Source of the DNA: Paenibacillus sp. MAHUQ-63
GTDB taxonomy: Bacteria; Bacillota; Bacilli; Paenibacillales; NBRC-103111
Length of the DNA stretch: 64,000 nt
Assembly: GCF_028765165.1 (NCBI RefSeq)
Contig: NZ_JARADB010000002.1
Location: 372,001 to 436,000 of the forward strand
Reading direction: 5' to 3'
The notes below the pieces were generated by a model that had not been told where the DNA came from, made no database searches, and worked only from the letters and a program-made list of their open reading frames with translations. The translations under genes were made by a program, and so were the position numbers. Within the stretch, counting starts at the first letter, position 1; every line of letters starts with the position of its first letter. Positions 45,099 through 53,412 of the stretch are shown here, in pieces.

Positions 45099-47531
45099 AT
45101 GAAAGAAAATAAATTGTACATGATAGGCAACGCGCATCTGGATCCGGTATGGCTGTGGCAATGGCAGGAAGGATTTCAAGAAGCGAAAGCCACTTTCCGT
45201 TCGGCGCTTGACCGGATGAATGAATCGGAAGATTTTATTTTCACATCCAGCTCGGCTGCGATGTACGAATGGATCGAGAACAACGAGCCGTCCATGTTCG
45301 CGGAGATCAAGCAGCGCGTGAAGGAAGGGCGCTGGAACATTGTCGGCGGCTGGTGGATTCAACCGGATTGCAACATTCCGAGCGGTGAATCGTTCGTTCG
45401 CCAAGGGCTGTACGGACAGCATTATTTTAAAGAGAAATTCGGCGTAACGGCGAAGGTCGGTTACAACGTGGACAGCTTCGGACATAACGGCATGCTGCCG
45501 CAAATTTTGAAGAAGAGCGGTATGGACTACTATGTCATGATGCGCCCGATGCCGAATGAGAAAGGGCTGCCAAGCCGCCTGTTCATCTGGGAATCGGATG
45601 ACGGCTCACAAGTGATGACGTTCCGCATCATGTATGAATATTTGTCTTGGGGCAAAGATTTGGAAAATCATGTCCGCAGATGTCTGGGCGAATTCAAAGA
45701 GCCGCTGAACGAATTGATGCTTTTCTACGGTGTCGGCAATCATGGCGGCGGACCGACGAAGGAAAATATCGAGAGCATTCGCCGCATGAATGCGGACCCG
45801 TCCTTGCCGAAGCTGGAGTTCTCCACGCCGGATGCGTATTTCAAAGAAATGGAAAATAGGAATTTGCAGCTTCCGGTCGTTCACGATGATCTGCAGCACC
45901 ATGCCAGCGGCTGTTATGCGGCGCACTCCGGGATCAAACACTGGAACCGCAAGGCGGAAAACCGTCTGATAACGGCAGAGAAATATTCAGCTTTGGCTTC
46001 TTGGATTACGGGCCAGAAGTACCCGGCTGAGTTCAAGCAAGCTTGGAAAAATGTGCTGTTCAATCAATTCCACGACATCTTGGCGGGAACGAGTCTTGAG
46101 CCTGCATATGAGGATGCGATGTATCTGTACGGGGAAGCGATGGCGATTGCCGACCGTTCCTTGAACTATGCGGTTCAGTCGCTGTCATGGAGCATTGGCA
46201 TCGAACAGGACGTCGCGATGAAGCCGATCGTCGTCTTCAACCCGCATGCTTGGGAGAGCCGGGTGAACGTCGAGCTCGAAGTCGGCGGCATCAAGCCGAC
46301 GACCGTTCTGCTTGACGACCAGGGCAATCAGGTGGCGTTCCAGACGGTTCAATCCCAAGCGTCCGCGAATGGCCGCTTCCGCTTGAGCTTCATGGCCGAT
46401 CTTCCGTCGATGGGCTACCGCGTCTACAAACTGTTCGCAGAATCCGCTTCGCATAAAGCGGTTGGCGAGCCCATTCAGGCCAGCGATTTAGTAATGGAAA
46501 ACAAACGTTTCCGCTTGGAGTTCGATAAAGAAACGGGATATATCAAAAGCTTGTACGACAAGAAGAACGATCATGAAGTGCTGAAAGGCGACGGCGCGAA
46601 GCCGGTCGTCTTGGACGACAAATCGGATACTTGGAGCCACGATGTGCTGCACTTCAACCAAGCGGCCGGCGCTTTCACGGCGAAGAGAGTGTTCCGCGTC
46701 GAGCACGGACCGGTGAAATCGGTCATCCGCGTTGTCAGCGAATACGGCAATTCCAAGCTCGTACAGGATTTCGCCATGTATCCGGACCGCGATCAGATCG
46801 ATGTGCAAGTGATGGTCGATTGGCGCGAATCGTTCAAAATGCTGAAGCTTGTGTTCCCGGTGAACGTGATTTTCAGCAAGCAAACGTATGAAATCCCTTA
46901 TGGGACGATTGAGCGCGAACATAACGGCGAAGAAGAGCCGGGCTTGACGTGGATCGATTACTCGGGCGTCACGCGCAAAGGAAATATCATGTACGGATTA
47001 AGCCTAATGAACGATGCCAAATACAGCTACAGCATGCATAATCAAGATATGGCGATGACGGTGCTGAGAAGTCCGATTTATGCGCATCATGTGCCTTATG
47101 AGCCGGATCCGAACGGGGAATACTCGTTCATTGATCAAGGGATTCAACGCTTCTCTTACGCGCTGCTGCCGCATGAAGGCACGTGGGAGCAGGCGGGTAC
47201 GGTGAAGCGCGCTGCGGAACTGAACTGCAAGCCGGTCGCTGTCATCGAATCGTTCCATGAAGGCCCGCTCGCCCAAACCGATTCGTTCGTTCGGGTGAAC
47301 AAGGAGAACATCATCGTGAGTGCGATCAAGCAAGCGGAAGATAACGACGATCTTATCGTGCGGGTCTACGAAACGAACAAATCGGCGACAACCGCGACAG
47401 TCGAACTGCCAAGATGGAAGCGCGTCATCAAAGCGGACTTCAAGCCATGTGAAATCAAGACGTTTCGTGTGCCGCACAATCCGGAATTGCCGGTCAAGGA
47501 AACCAATATGCTGGAATGGGATGTGGAATAA
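45099..47531 (+). CDS. Alpha-mannosidase, GH38 (copy 2)
   Basis: An 810-aa GH38 enzyme, near-twin of the protein at 27625. Zinc His13/Asp15 (GNAHLDPVW) and nucleophile D125 in GYNVDSFGHNG are kept. ATG 45099 follows GAGGAGG; the frame is open upstream through the end of the aldolase gene but has no site there. It is followed directly (no gap) by the class II aldolase/adducin gene. It is intracellular, so it acts on imported mannosides. Confidence 0.95.
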   Translation: MKENKLYMIGNAHLDPVWLWQWQEGFQEAKATFRSALDRMNESEDFIFTSSSAAMYEWIENNEPSMFAEIKQRVKEGRWNIVGGWWIQPDCNIPSGESFVRQGLYGQHYFKEKFGVTAKVGYNVDSFGHNGMLPQILKKSGMDYYVMMRPMPNEKGLPSRLFIWESDDGSQVMTFRIMYEYLSWGKDLENHVRRCLGEFKEPLNELMLFYGVGNHGGGPTKENIESIRRMNADPSLPKLEFSTPDAYFKEMENRNLQLPVVHDDLQHHASGCYAAHSGIKHWNRKAENRLITAEKYSALASWITGQKYPAEFKQAWKNVLFNQFHDILAGTSLEPAYEDAMYLYGEAMAIADRSLNYAVQSLSWSIGIEQDVAMKPIVVFNPHAWESRVNVELEVGGIKPTTVLLDDQGNQVAFQTVQSQASANGRFRLSFMADLPSMGYRVYKLFAESASHKAVGEPIQASDLVMENKRFRLEFDKETGYIKSLYDKKNDHEVLKGDGAKPVVLDDKSDTWSHDVLHFNQAAGAFTAKRVFRVEHGPVKSVIRVVSEYGNSKLVQDFAMYPDRDQIDVQVMVDWRESFKMLKLVFPVNVIFSKQTYEIPYGTIEREHNGEEEPGLTWIDYSGVTRKGNIMYGLSLMNDAKYSYSMHNQDMAMTVLRSPIYAHHVPYEPDPNGEYSFIDQGIQRFSYALLPHEGTWEQAGTVKRAAELNCKPVAVIESFHEGPLAQTDSFVRVNKENIIVSAIKQAEDNDDLIVRVYETNKSATTATVELPRWKRVIKADFKPCEIKTFRVPHNPELPVKETNMLEWDVE

Positions 47532-48191
47532 ATGGAAGCATCGGTTTGGCGGCAGCTGCAAGAAGCCGGTCGTTACATGCTGAACAATGGATTAGCTTGG
47601 GGAAACGCCGGCAACATCAGTGCGCGAACCACTGACGACCATTATTTGATTACGGCAAGCGGAACCGACCTCGGGGAGCTGAGCGAGCATGACTTCGTCG
47701 AATGCTCGCTATCGCAGGGCACCCTGGCCGCCGCCTCGGGCAAGAAGCCGTCGAAGGAAGTACCTATGCATCAGGCGATCTACGAGTTGCGTCCGGATGT
47801 CGGTGCGGTGCTGCATGCATCACCGTTCTACAGCACGATGCTCGCCTGCTCGGATGAGAAGCTTCCCTCGGAATGGTTTGTCGAAACGATGTACTACCTG
47901 GAGCGCATCGAACGTGTTCCGTATTTTCACCCGGGCTCCCGCGAGCTGGGTGAAGCGGTGCGGGACAAAGCTTGCAAAGCGAACGTATTATTTCTTGACA
48001 ATCACGGGGTGCTTGTTTACGACAAGAATGTGAAGGAAGCGCGTATGGCGATGCATACGCTCGAAATGGCTTGCCGCATGTACGTCACGGCGAAGAGCTC
48101 GGGGATCTCCCTGCGCAAGCTGCCGGAGGACGTCGTGCAAAGCTTCTTGAACGAATCGGGCTACAGGCCGAGAAGGAGGTTCGCCGAATGA
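47532..48191 (+). CDS. Class II aldolase/adducin family protein
   Basis: A 219-aa protein of the L-fuculose-phosphate aldolase/OtnC fold. GNAGNISAR binds phosphate, and KEVPMHQAIYE and VLHASPFYS carry zinc His, with a later DNHGVLVY. Relatives cleave L-fuculose 1-phosphate or L-rhamnulose 1-phosphate, or decarboxylate 3-oxo-tetronate 4-phosphate. Pairing with the DUF1537 kinase right after (ATGA overlap) favours the last type, as in the known OtnC/OtnK pair. Its ATG abuts the GH38 stop codon. Confidence 0.85.
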   Translation: MEASVWRQLQEAGRYMLNNGLAWGNAGNISARTTDDHYLITASGTDLGELSEHDFVECSLSQGTLAAASGKKPSKEVPMHQAIYELRPDVGAVLHASPFYSTMLACSDEKLPSEWFVETMYYLERIERVPYFHPGSRELGEAVRDKACKANVLFLDNHGVLVYDKNVKEARMAMHTLEMACRMYVTAKSSGISLRKLPEDVVQSFLNESGYRPRRRFAE

Positions 48192-49477
48192 TCGGAATTG
48201 TTGCCGACGATATTACGGGAGCTAACGATATCGGCATTATGTACGCCAAGGCGGGGCTATCCACGCACGTCTATCCGATGGAAATGTGGGACAGCCAGAG
48301 CGCGAACGAGCCTGATGTGCTTGTGCTGGATACGCACTCCCGACTGGATACGCAAGATGAGGCGTACCGCAAAGTTTATGAGATGACATGCAAGCTGCGG
48401 GAAGCGGGATGCACTCGGTTCATTAACAAAACGTGCTCTGTATTTCGTGGCAATATCGGAGCTGAATTTGATGCGATGCTGGATGCCTTAGGGGCATCCT
48501 TTGCCGTTGTGGTGCTCGGCTTCCCCAAGAACGGGCGAACGACATTAGGCGGCATCCATTATGTGCATGGCAAAAAATTGGAGGAATCGGAATTCCGTCA
48601 CGATCCCGTGCATCCGATGCTTCAGTCCGATTTGGTTCATATTCTACAGGCGCAAACGGATCGCTCCGTAGGACTTGTAACCATCGAGAAGGTGGATGCG
48701 GGGGAAGAGGAATTGAAAGCCGATTTGGCCGCTATGAAGCAGGCCGGCTTTCACTATGTCATCGTGGATGTGCGGGACCAGCAGTCGTTGAAAACGATTG
48801 CGAGAGCGGTACGGCATGAGCCGATTGTATGCGGAAGCTCAGCTTTGGCCGAGGAGCTCGCTCTGCTGGAACAGCCGCATGCAGCTGCCGGCACGGCGGA
48901 GCAGGCGCTTCCCGAGCTGGGAAGAACGGCTGTGCTGTGCGCCGCAGGAAGCTTGATGCCGCAGAGCGCCGCGCAGATCGCTTACGCGAAGCAGGCCGGC
49001 GTCCATACGCTGGAGCTGGAGTCCATGCAGCTCTTCGTTGAGTCGGAGAAGCGTGCGCACTGCAAGCATTTGGTGCAGGAGGCTTCCAAGCTGCTGGAGG
49101 GAGGACGCGATGTGCTCATTCACGCCTCGAACAGCCCGCTGCAAGTGGCGGCAACGAAGACGAGGGGGCGTAAGCTCGGCTTCAGCAACACGGAGGTGTC
49201 GAGGCTCGTCTCCGATGCGCTATCCAGCGTCGTGCAGGCGGTTGTCGAAGCGACGGACCAGAGGAGGCTGCTTATTGCCGGCGGGGAAACATCGGCTGCG
49301 GTATGCGGGAAGCTGGGTGTCAGCGGCCACCGCATCTGGCAGGAAATCGAGCCGGGGCTGCCTTCCTGCCTGTCGCTTCAGACGCCGCCTCGCTTCCTGG
49401 TGCTGAAATCAGGCAGCTTCGGCAGCGAATCCTTTTTCATAGAAGCAATCAACCATTTGAAACAAACTTCAATTTAA
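48188..49477 (+). CDS. Four-carbon acid sugar kinase family protein (DUF1537)
   Basis: A 429-aa kinase of the OtnK/DtnK/LtnK type. The N-terminal domain has IVADDITGANDIG (the DDxTGA substrate motif) and NKTCSVFRGNIGAE, and the C-terminal nucleotide-binding domain has LIAGGETSAAVCGKLGV. Known members phosphorylate 3-oxo-tetronates or D-erythronate; others are uncharacterised. ATG 48188 overlaps the preceding stop. No tetronate dehydrogenase lies nearby, so the acid-sugar route is not complete here. A longer opening from 48071 runs into the previous gene and is not used. Confidence 0.85.
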   Translation: MIGIVADDITGANDIGIMYAKAGLSTHVYPMEMWDSQSANEPDVLVLDTHSRLDTQDEAYRKVYEMTCKLREAGCTRFINKTCSVFRGNIGAEFDAMLDALGASFAVVVLGFPKNGRTTLGGIHYVHGKKLEESEFRHDPVHPMLQSDLVHILQAQTDRSVGLVTIEKVDAGEEELKADLAAMKQAGFHYVIVDVRDQQSLKTIARAVRHEPIVCGSSALAEELALLEQPHAAAGTAEQALPELGRTAVLCAAGSLMPQSAAQIAYAKQAGVHTLELESMQLFVESEKRAHCKHLVQEASKLLEGGRDVLIHASNSPLQVAATKTRGRKLGFSNTEVSRLVSDALSSVVQAVVEATDQRRLLIAGGETSAAVCGKLGVSGHRIWQEIEPGLPSCLSLQTPPRFLVLKSGSFGSESFFIEAINHLKQTSI

Positions 49478-49498
49478 CGGTAGAGAGGAGCATGGCAT

Positions 49499-50131
49499 AT
49501 GAGTGAGACGTTCGAGAGGCTGATGGTGAAATATCCGGACTTGGAGCCTTGCCGTGAGTCGATAAAAGCTGCATTCGAGGCGATGAAGCTGTCGTATGAC
49601 AGAGGAGGCAAGATGCTGTTGGCCGGCAACGGAGGCAGCGCTGCGGACTGCGAGCATGTCGTAGGCGAACTGATGAAGGGCTTCATGTCTCCGCGCAAGC
49701 TTCCCAAGGAGAAGAGAGAGCTGTTGATGATCCACGGGGAGGAGCAGGGACGCTACTTGGCGGACCATCTGCAGGGCGCGCTGCCGGCTATTTCGCTCGT
49801 GAGCCATACGGCTTATGCAACGGCATTCAATAACGATGTGGCGGCCGACATGGTATTTGCGCAGCAAGTGTACGGGTATGGCCGGCCGGAAGACACGCTC
49901 GTCGTATTCAGCACATCCGGCAACTCCTCCAATATCGTCCATGCGGTACAAGTAGCCAAAGCGCTGGGCGTTACGACGATCGGTCTGACCGGAGCAGGCG
50001 GAGGCCGGCTGAACGAGCTTTGCGACGTCATCGTCCGCGTTCCTTACAGCTCGACCCCGGACATCCAGGAGCGCCATCTGCCGATTTACCATGTGCTGTG
50101 CATGATGCTGGAGGAGGCTTTCTTCGCATGA
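49499..50131 (+). CDS. SIS-domain phosphosugar isomerase, phosphoheptose-isomerase-like
   Basis: A 210-aa SIS protein. The phosphate-binding stretch LLAGNGGSAADCEHVVGELMKGF resembles GmhA, and VVFSTSGNSSNIVHAV is the second SIS motif. GmhA turns sedoheptulose 7-phosphate into D-glycero-D-manno-heptose 7-phosphate. Length is close to that of GmhA (about 190) with an insertion after residue 60. A gram-positive sugar operon suggests catabolic aldose-ketose isomerisation rather than lipopolysaccharide synthesis. The ATG has GAGAGGAG upstream and the gene overlaps the ROK gene by 4 nt. Confidence 0.85.
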   Translation: MSETFERLMVKYPDLEPCRESIKAAFEAMKLSYDRGGKMLLAGNGGSAADCEHVVGELMKGFMSPRKLPKEKRELLMIHGEEQGRYLADHLQGALPAISLVSHTAYATAFNNDVAADMVFAQQVYGYGRPEDTLVVFSTSGNSSNIVHAVQVAKALGVTTIGLTGAGGGRLNELCDVIVRVPYSSTPDIQERHLPIYHVLCMMLEEAFFA

Positions 50132-51090
50132 GCCTCTTACTCGGCGGTATCGATATCGGAGGAACGAAATGTGCGGCCGTACTCGGTACGAGCACGGAGA
50201 ATTCCGTACAAATTCTGGATAAAATTGCTTTCCCGACGCCGGGAACGCCGGCGGAAGCGCTGGCCAAGCTCGCGGATGCGCTGGAGCAGCTGCTTGAGCG
50301 TCATCGGGGATCCCTGCAGGCGATCGGCATCTCCTGCGGCGGCCCCCTGAGCAGTAAAGACGGCCTTGTACTCTCTCCCCCTAATCTCCCGGGATGGGAC
50401 CGGATTGATGTCTGTACGCCATTCCGCACGCGCTTCGGCGTGCCCGCCGGCCTGCAGAATGATGCGAATGCTTGCGGACTTGCCGAGTGGAAATGGGGAG
50501 CCGGCCGCGGATCGCAGAACATGGTGTTCCTGACGTTCGGAACCGGCATGGGTGCCGGACTCATTCTTGGCGGCCGCCTGCATGCGGGAGCGAACGATAT
50601 GGCCGGCGAAGTCGGACATATCCGGTTGACGGAAGACGGGCCGGCCGGTTACGGGAAGAATGGCTCTTTCGAAGGGTACTGCAGCGGAGGCGGCATCGCC
50701 AAATTGGCGCAGCAATTGTTGGATAACGGGGGAAGCGCTGCGGCGGCGTCCAGCCTAGGGGCAGGCGAATTGTCAGCCAAGGCGGTGTTCGAAGCCGCAC
50801 ATGCCGGCGATGCGCTCGCCCTGGAGGCCGTGCGTATCGTCGGCAAGCAGTTGGGCCGCGGGCTGGCGATTCTCGTCGATGTGCTCAACCCCGATACGAT
50901 TGTGATCGGCAGCATTTATGAACGGCAGGAGTCGCTGCTCGCCCCGCTGGTGCAGGAAGAGCTCGCCCGCGAAGCTTTGCCGCTGCCGCTCAGCGTCTGC
51001 CGGATCGTTCCGTCCGGACTTCGGGACCACGTCGGCGATGCGGCCAGTTTGTCGGTCGCGCTTCATGAATATGAATTACAGCGGAAGTAG
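50128..51090 (+). CDS. ROK family sugar kinase
   Basis: A 320-aa kinase. GGIDIGGTKCAAVLG binds ATP, and FGTGMGAGLILGGRLHAGANDMAGEVGHIR holds the catalytic region. The third zinc-motif region is altered: GYCSGGGIAKLA instead of the usual CGxxGCLE, so zinc binding is doubtful. ROK kinases phosphorylate glucose, fructose, mannose or N-acetyl sugars. ATG 50128 overlaps the SIS stop. The position suggests first phosphorylation of a hexose released by the mannosidase or galactosidase. Confidence 0.85.
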   Translation: MSLLLGGIDIGGTKCAAVLGTSTENSVQILDKIAFPTPGTPAEALAKLADALEQLLERHRGSLQAIGISCGGPLSSKDGLVLSPPNLPGWDRIDVCTPFRTRFGVPAGLQNDANACGLAEWKWGAGRGSQNMVFLTFGTGMGAGLILGGRLHAGANDMAGEVGHIRLTEDGPAGYGKNGSFEGYCSGGGIAKLAQQLLDNGGSAAAASSLGAGELSAKAVFEAAHAGDALALEAVRIVGKQLGRGLAILVDVLNPDTIVIGSIYERQESLLAPLVQEELAREALPLPLSVCRIVPSGLRDHVGDAASLSVALHEYELQRK

Positions 51091-51103
51091 AGGAGAGGTA
51101 TCC

Positions 51104-53224
51104 ATGGTGCAAAGTGATAAAGATCTAAGGGGCGTACTTGGCCGTATCGCCGTTTCGGTGACGCCGGACTCCGGCCCCGTTCTGCCGCTGCCTGGCAAAG
51201 AGAGTGTAGAGCATTCGGGCACGGATTCATTCGGGGCCTATTTGGAATCGCAGCAAATATACCGGAACGAAGAAGAGACCGCTGTCGTGACGTTGAAGCT
51301 TCGCGTCTATGACACCTTCGTTTTGGGCTCCATCCAAGGCCAGTTCAATAACGCGAACGATTTTGGCAAGCAGCTTTGTTTTGCCGGACAGAACGGCATC
51401 ATCCTACAGGCTGGGGAGATGGCTCAAGCGGACGGCTTAATGGCCAACTACCAGCATAAAGATTGGTGGACGCGGCCTCACTTCAGCCGAGAGTGGTCCG
51501 CCTTGCCGGAACGCACGCAATCCGTGCTGTGGCGGCAAGGGGAAGCTTACTACCACTTGCTGCCGGTATGCGGTCCCGTGTTCCGCACGGACGTATGCGG
51601 CGGAACGTCCGGGTTGCAGGTTCGCGTCTCTTCCCATCAAGGCGGAAGAACGGCGTGCGAGGCATTCTCGTTCGTGCTCGGAACAGGCAGCGATCCGTAC
51701 GAGCTCGTAGAGCGCCATGTGCAGATTGCGCTCCAAACGCTCGATTACCCTACGCTGCCTCGCGCGCAGAAGCCGTACCCGGAGATCCTCGATTCCTTGG
51801 GCTGGTGCTCTTGGGATGCCTTCTATCATCAAGTCAACGAAGAAGGGTTGCTGCGCAAAGCGGAGGAAATGAAAGCGGCAGGCCTGCCTGTCCGCTGGGT
51901 CATGATTGACGACGGTTGGTCGCAAATTACAGACAGGAAGCTGGCCGGCTTCGATGCGGATCCGGACAAGTTCCCGCAAGGGCTGGGGCATACGGTCCGT
52001 GAGCTCAAGACGCAGTTCGGCATACGTTGGGTCGGTGTATGGCATACGATTGCCGGTTATTGGGGCGGGATTCATCCCGAGTCTCCGCTGGCCAAACAAT
52101 ACAGCGGCTACTTGTACAGCAACGCCAAAGGCAGCTTGATTCCGTATCCGGACGCCGGCCGGGGATTCGGCTTCTGGCATGCCTGGCATTCCTACCTGGA
52201 GCGGCAAGGGGTCGATTTCGTCAAAGTCGACAGCCAGAGCGCTGTTTTGAATTTCACCAAGCACGAGAAGGCGATCGGCGAGGCGGCGGCTGCCGCTCAT
52301 CAAGCATTGGAAGCTTCGGCATCGCTGCATTTCAACAATACGATCATCAACTGCATGGGGATGGCTGCAGAGAATATGTGGCACCGCCCCAAATCGTCCG
52401 TTTCCCGCAATAGCGACGATTTCGTTCCGCAGGATGCATACGGCTTCGCCGAACACGCCTTGCAGAATGCTTACAATTCGTATTATCACGGCGCGTTCTA
52501 CTATGGCGATTGGGACATGTACTGGACCAAGAACCACGACGATATTCAAAATGCGGTGCTTCGCTCCGTTAGCGGAGGTCCTGTCTATTTCAGCGACGCG
52601 CCGGGGAATACGGACGCTTCGAAAATATGGCCGCTCATTTACCGCGACGGCAGCATCATTCGCTGCGAGCAGCCGCCAAGCCCGACGGCGGATTGCTTGT
52701 TCCTGGATCCGATGCAGGAGAAGGTGCCGCTCAAGCTGTGGAACAAGGCGCAGGGCTCGGGTGTCGTCGCCGCTTTCCATATCGGCAAATTCACGGATGC
52801 CGTGACAGGCACTGTCGGTCCGTCCGACGTTCCGGGGCTGTCTGGCGATTCCTTTGTTCTGTACGAGCATTTCTCAGGCCGTATGCACAAGCTGCGTGCG
52901 GGCGAAAGAATGACATTCGAGCTGCAGCCAGGGCAATGTGCGCTGTATGTCATTGTGCCGGCTAGGGGTGCGGTGACGCCGATCGGTTTGACCGAGAAAT
53001 ACATCGCGACCGACGCCGTGCAGCATGTGAAGGATGAGGGGAATACCGTTTCTCTTCAATTGAAGGAAGGCGGTAAGTTCCGTTTCGCCGCAGTCTCCGG
53101 CTCCGCAGACGTGAGCGTAAACGGGAAGGCGCTTGCCGTTAAAGCTGTCGGCGGCGGTCTCTTCGAGGTGGAAGTGCCGCAGGATGGCGACAATTGGCAG
53201 GTTATTCTGACTGCCAAGCCTTAA
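51104..53224 (+). CDS. Sip1-related alpha-galactosidase, GH36
   Basis: A 706-aa glycosidase of the raffinose-synthase/Sip1 branch of GH36. LDSLGWCSWDAFYHQVNEEG near residue 230 and VRWVMIDDGWSQI mark the barrel. The likely nucleophile is Asp in FVKVDSQSAV and the acid/base Asp in SRNSDDFVP. It would release galactose from raffinose-type or galactomannan oligosaccharides. ATG 51104 follows GAGGAGAGG; the longer open frame into the ROK gene is not used. There is no signal peptide. Together with the mannosidases it suggests galactomannan-like ligands, but this is inference. Confidence 0.85.
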   Translation: MVQSDKDLRGVLGRIAVSVTPDSGPVLPLPGKESVEHSGTDSFGAYLESQQIYRNEEETAVVTLKLRVYDTFVLGSIQGQFNNANDFGKQLCFAGQNGIILQAGEMAQADGLMANYQHKDWWTRPHFSREWSALPERTQSVLWRQGEAYYHLLPVCGPVFRTDVCGGTSGLQVRVSSHQGGRTACEAFSFVLGTGSDPYELVERHVQIALQTLDYPTLPRAQKPYPEILDSLGWCSWDAFYHQVNEEGLLRKAEEMKAAGLPVRWVMIDDGWSQITDRKLAGFDADPDKFPQGLGHTVRELKTQFGIRWVGVWHTIAGYWGGIHPESPLAKQYSGYLYSNAKGSLIPYPDAGRGFGFWHAWHSYLERQGVDFVKVDSQSAVLNFTKHEKAIGEAAAAAHQALEASASLHFNNTIINCMGMAAENMWHRPKSSVSRNSDDFVPQDAYGFAEHALQNAYNSYYHGAFYYGDWDMYWTKNHDDIQNAVLRSVSGGPVYFSDAPGNTDASKIWPLIYRDGSIIRCEQPPSPTADCLFLDPMQEKVPLKLWNKAQGSGVVAAFHIGKFTDAVTGTVGPSDVPGLSGDSFVLYEHFSGRMHKLRAGERMTFELQPGQCALYVIVPARGAVTPIGLTEKYIATDAVQHVKDEGNTVSLQLKEGGKFRFAAVSGSADVSVNGKALAVKAVGGGLFEVEVPQDGDNWQVILTAKP

Positions 53225-53247
53225 TGGGGATAACGGGGTGAGCTGGC

Positions 53248-53403
53248 ATGAACAAGACGATGAGATGGGAAGCCCGCATTCCGCAGCTGGGAGCGGCGGA
53301 CGTCGTCATTATCGGGGGATCTCTGGCAATGGAAGAGGATAGCGAATCCGTCCTGCGGGAAGTGAAGGTGCATTCGAACGTTTTGTCATTTTTGCATAGA
53401 TGA
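53248..53403 (+). pseudogene. 51-codon frame resembling the N-terminus of an FAD oxidoreductase
   Basis: ATG 53248 after GGGGTGAG opens MNKTMRWEARIPQLGAADVV, then IIGGSLAMEEDSES and a stop at 53403. The segment IPQLGAADVVIIGGSLA looks like the first strand and glycine loop of an FAD-dependent oxidoreductase, but the loop is cut off after GGSLA. It is either a leftover from a deletion or a real small protein. Its stop lies in the ribosome site region of the next kinase gene, so translating it could help load that gene. Confidence 0.45.
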
Positions 53404-53412
53404 GGTGGCTTC

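Noticed and set aside
51437-52870. 477-codon minus-strand frame opposite GH36
   Set aside because: Shadow of the GH36 gene; rich in Arg and Ile, no recognised domain.
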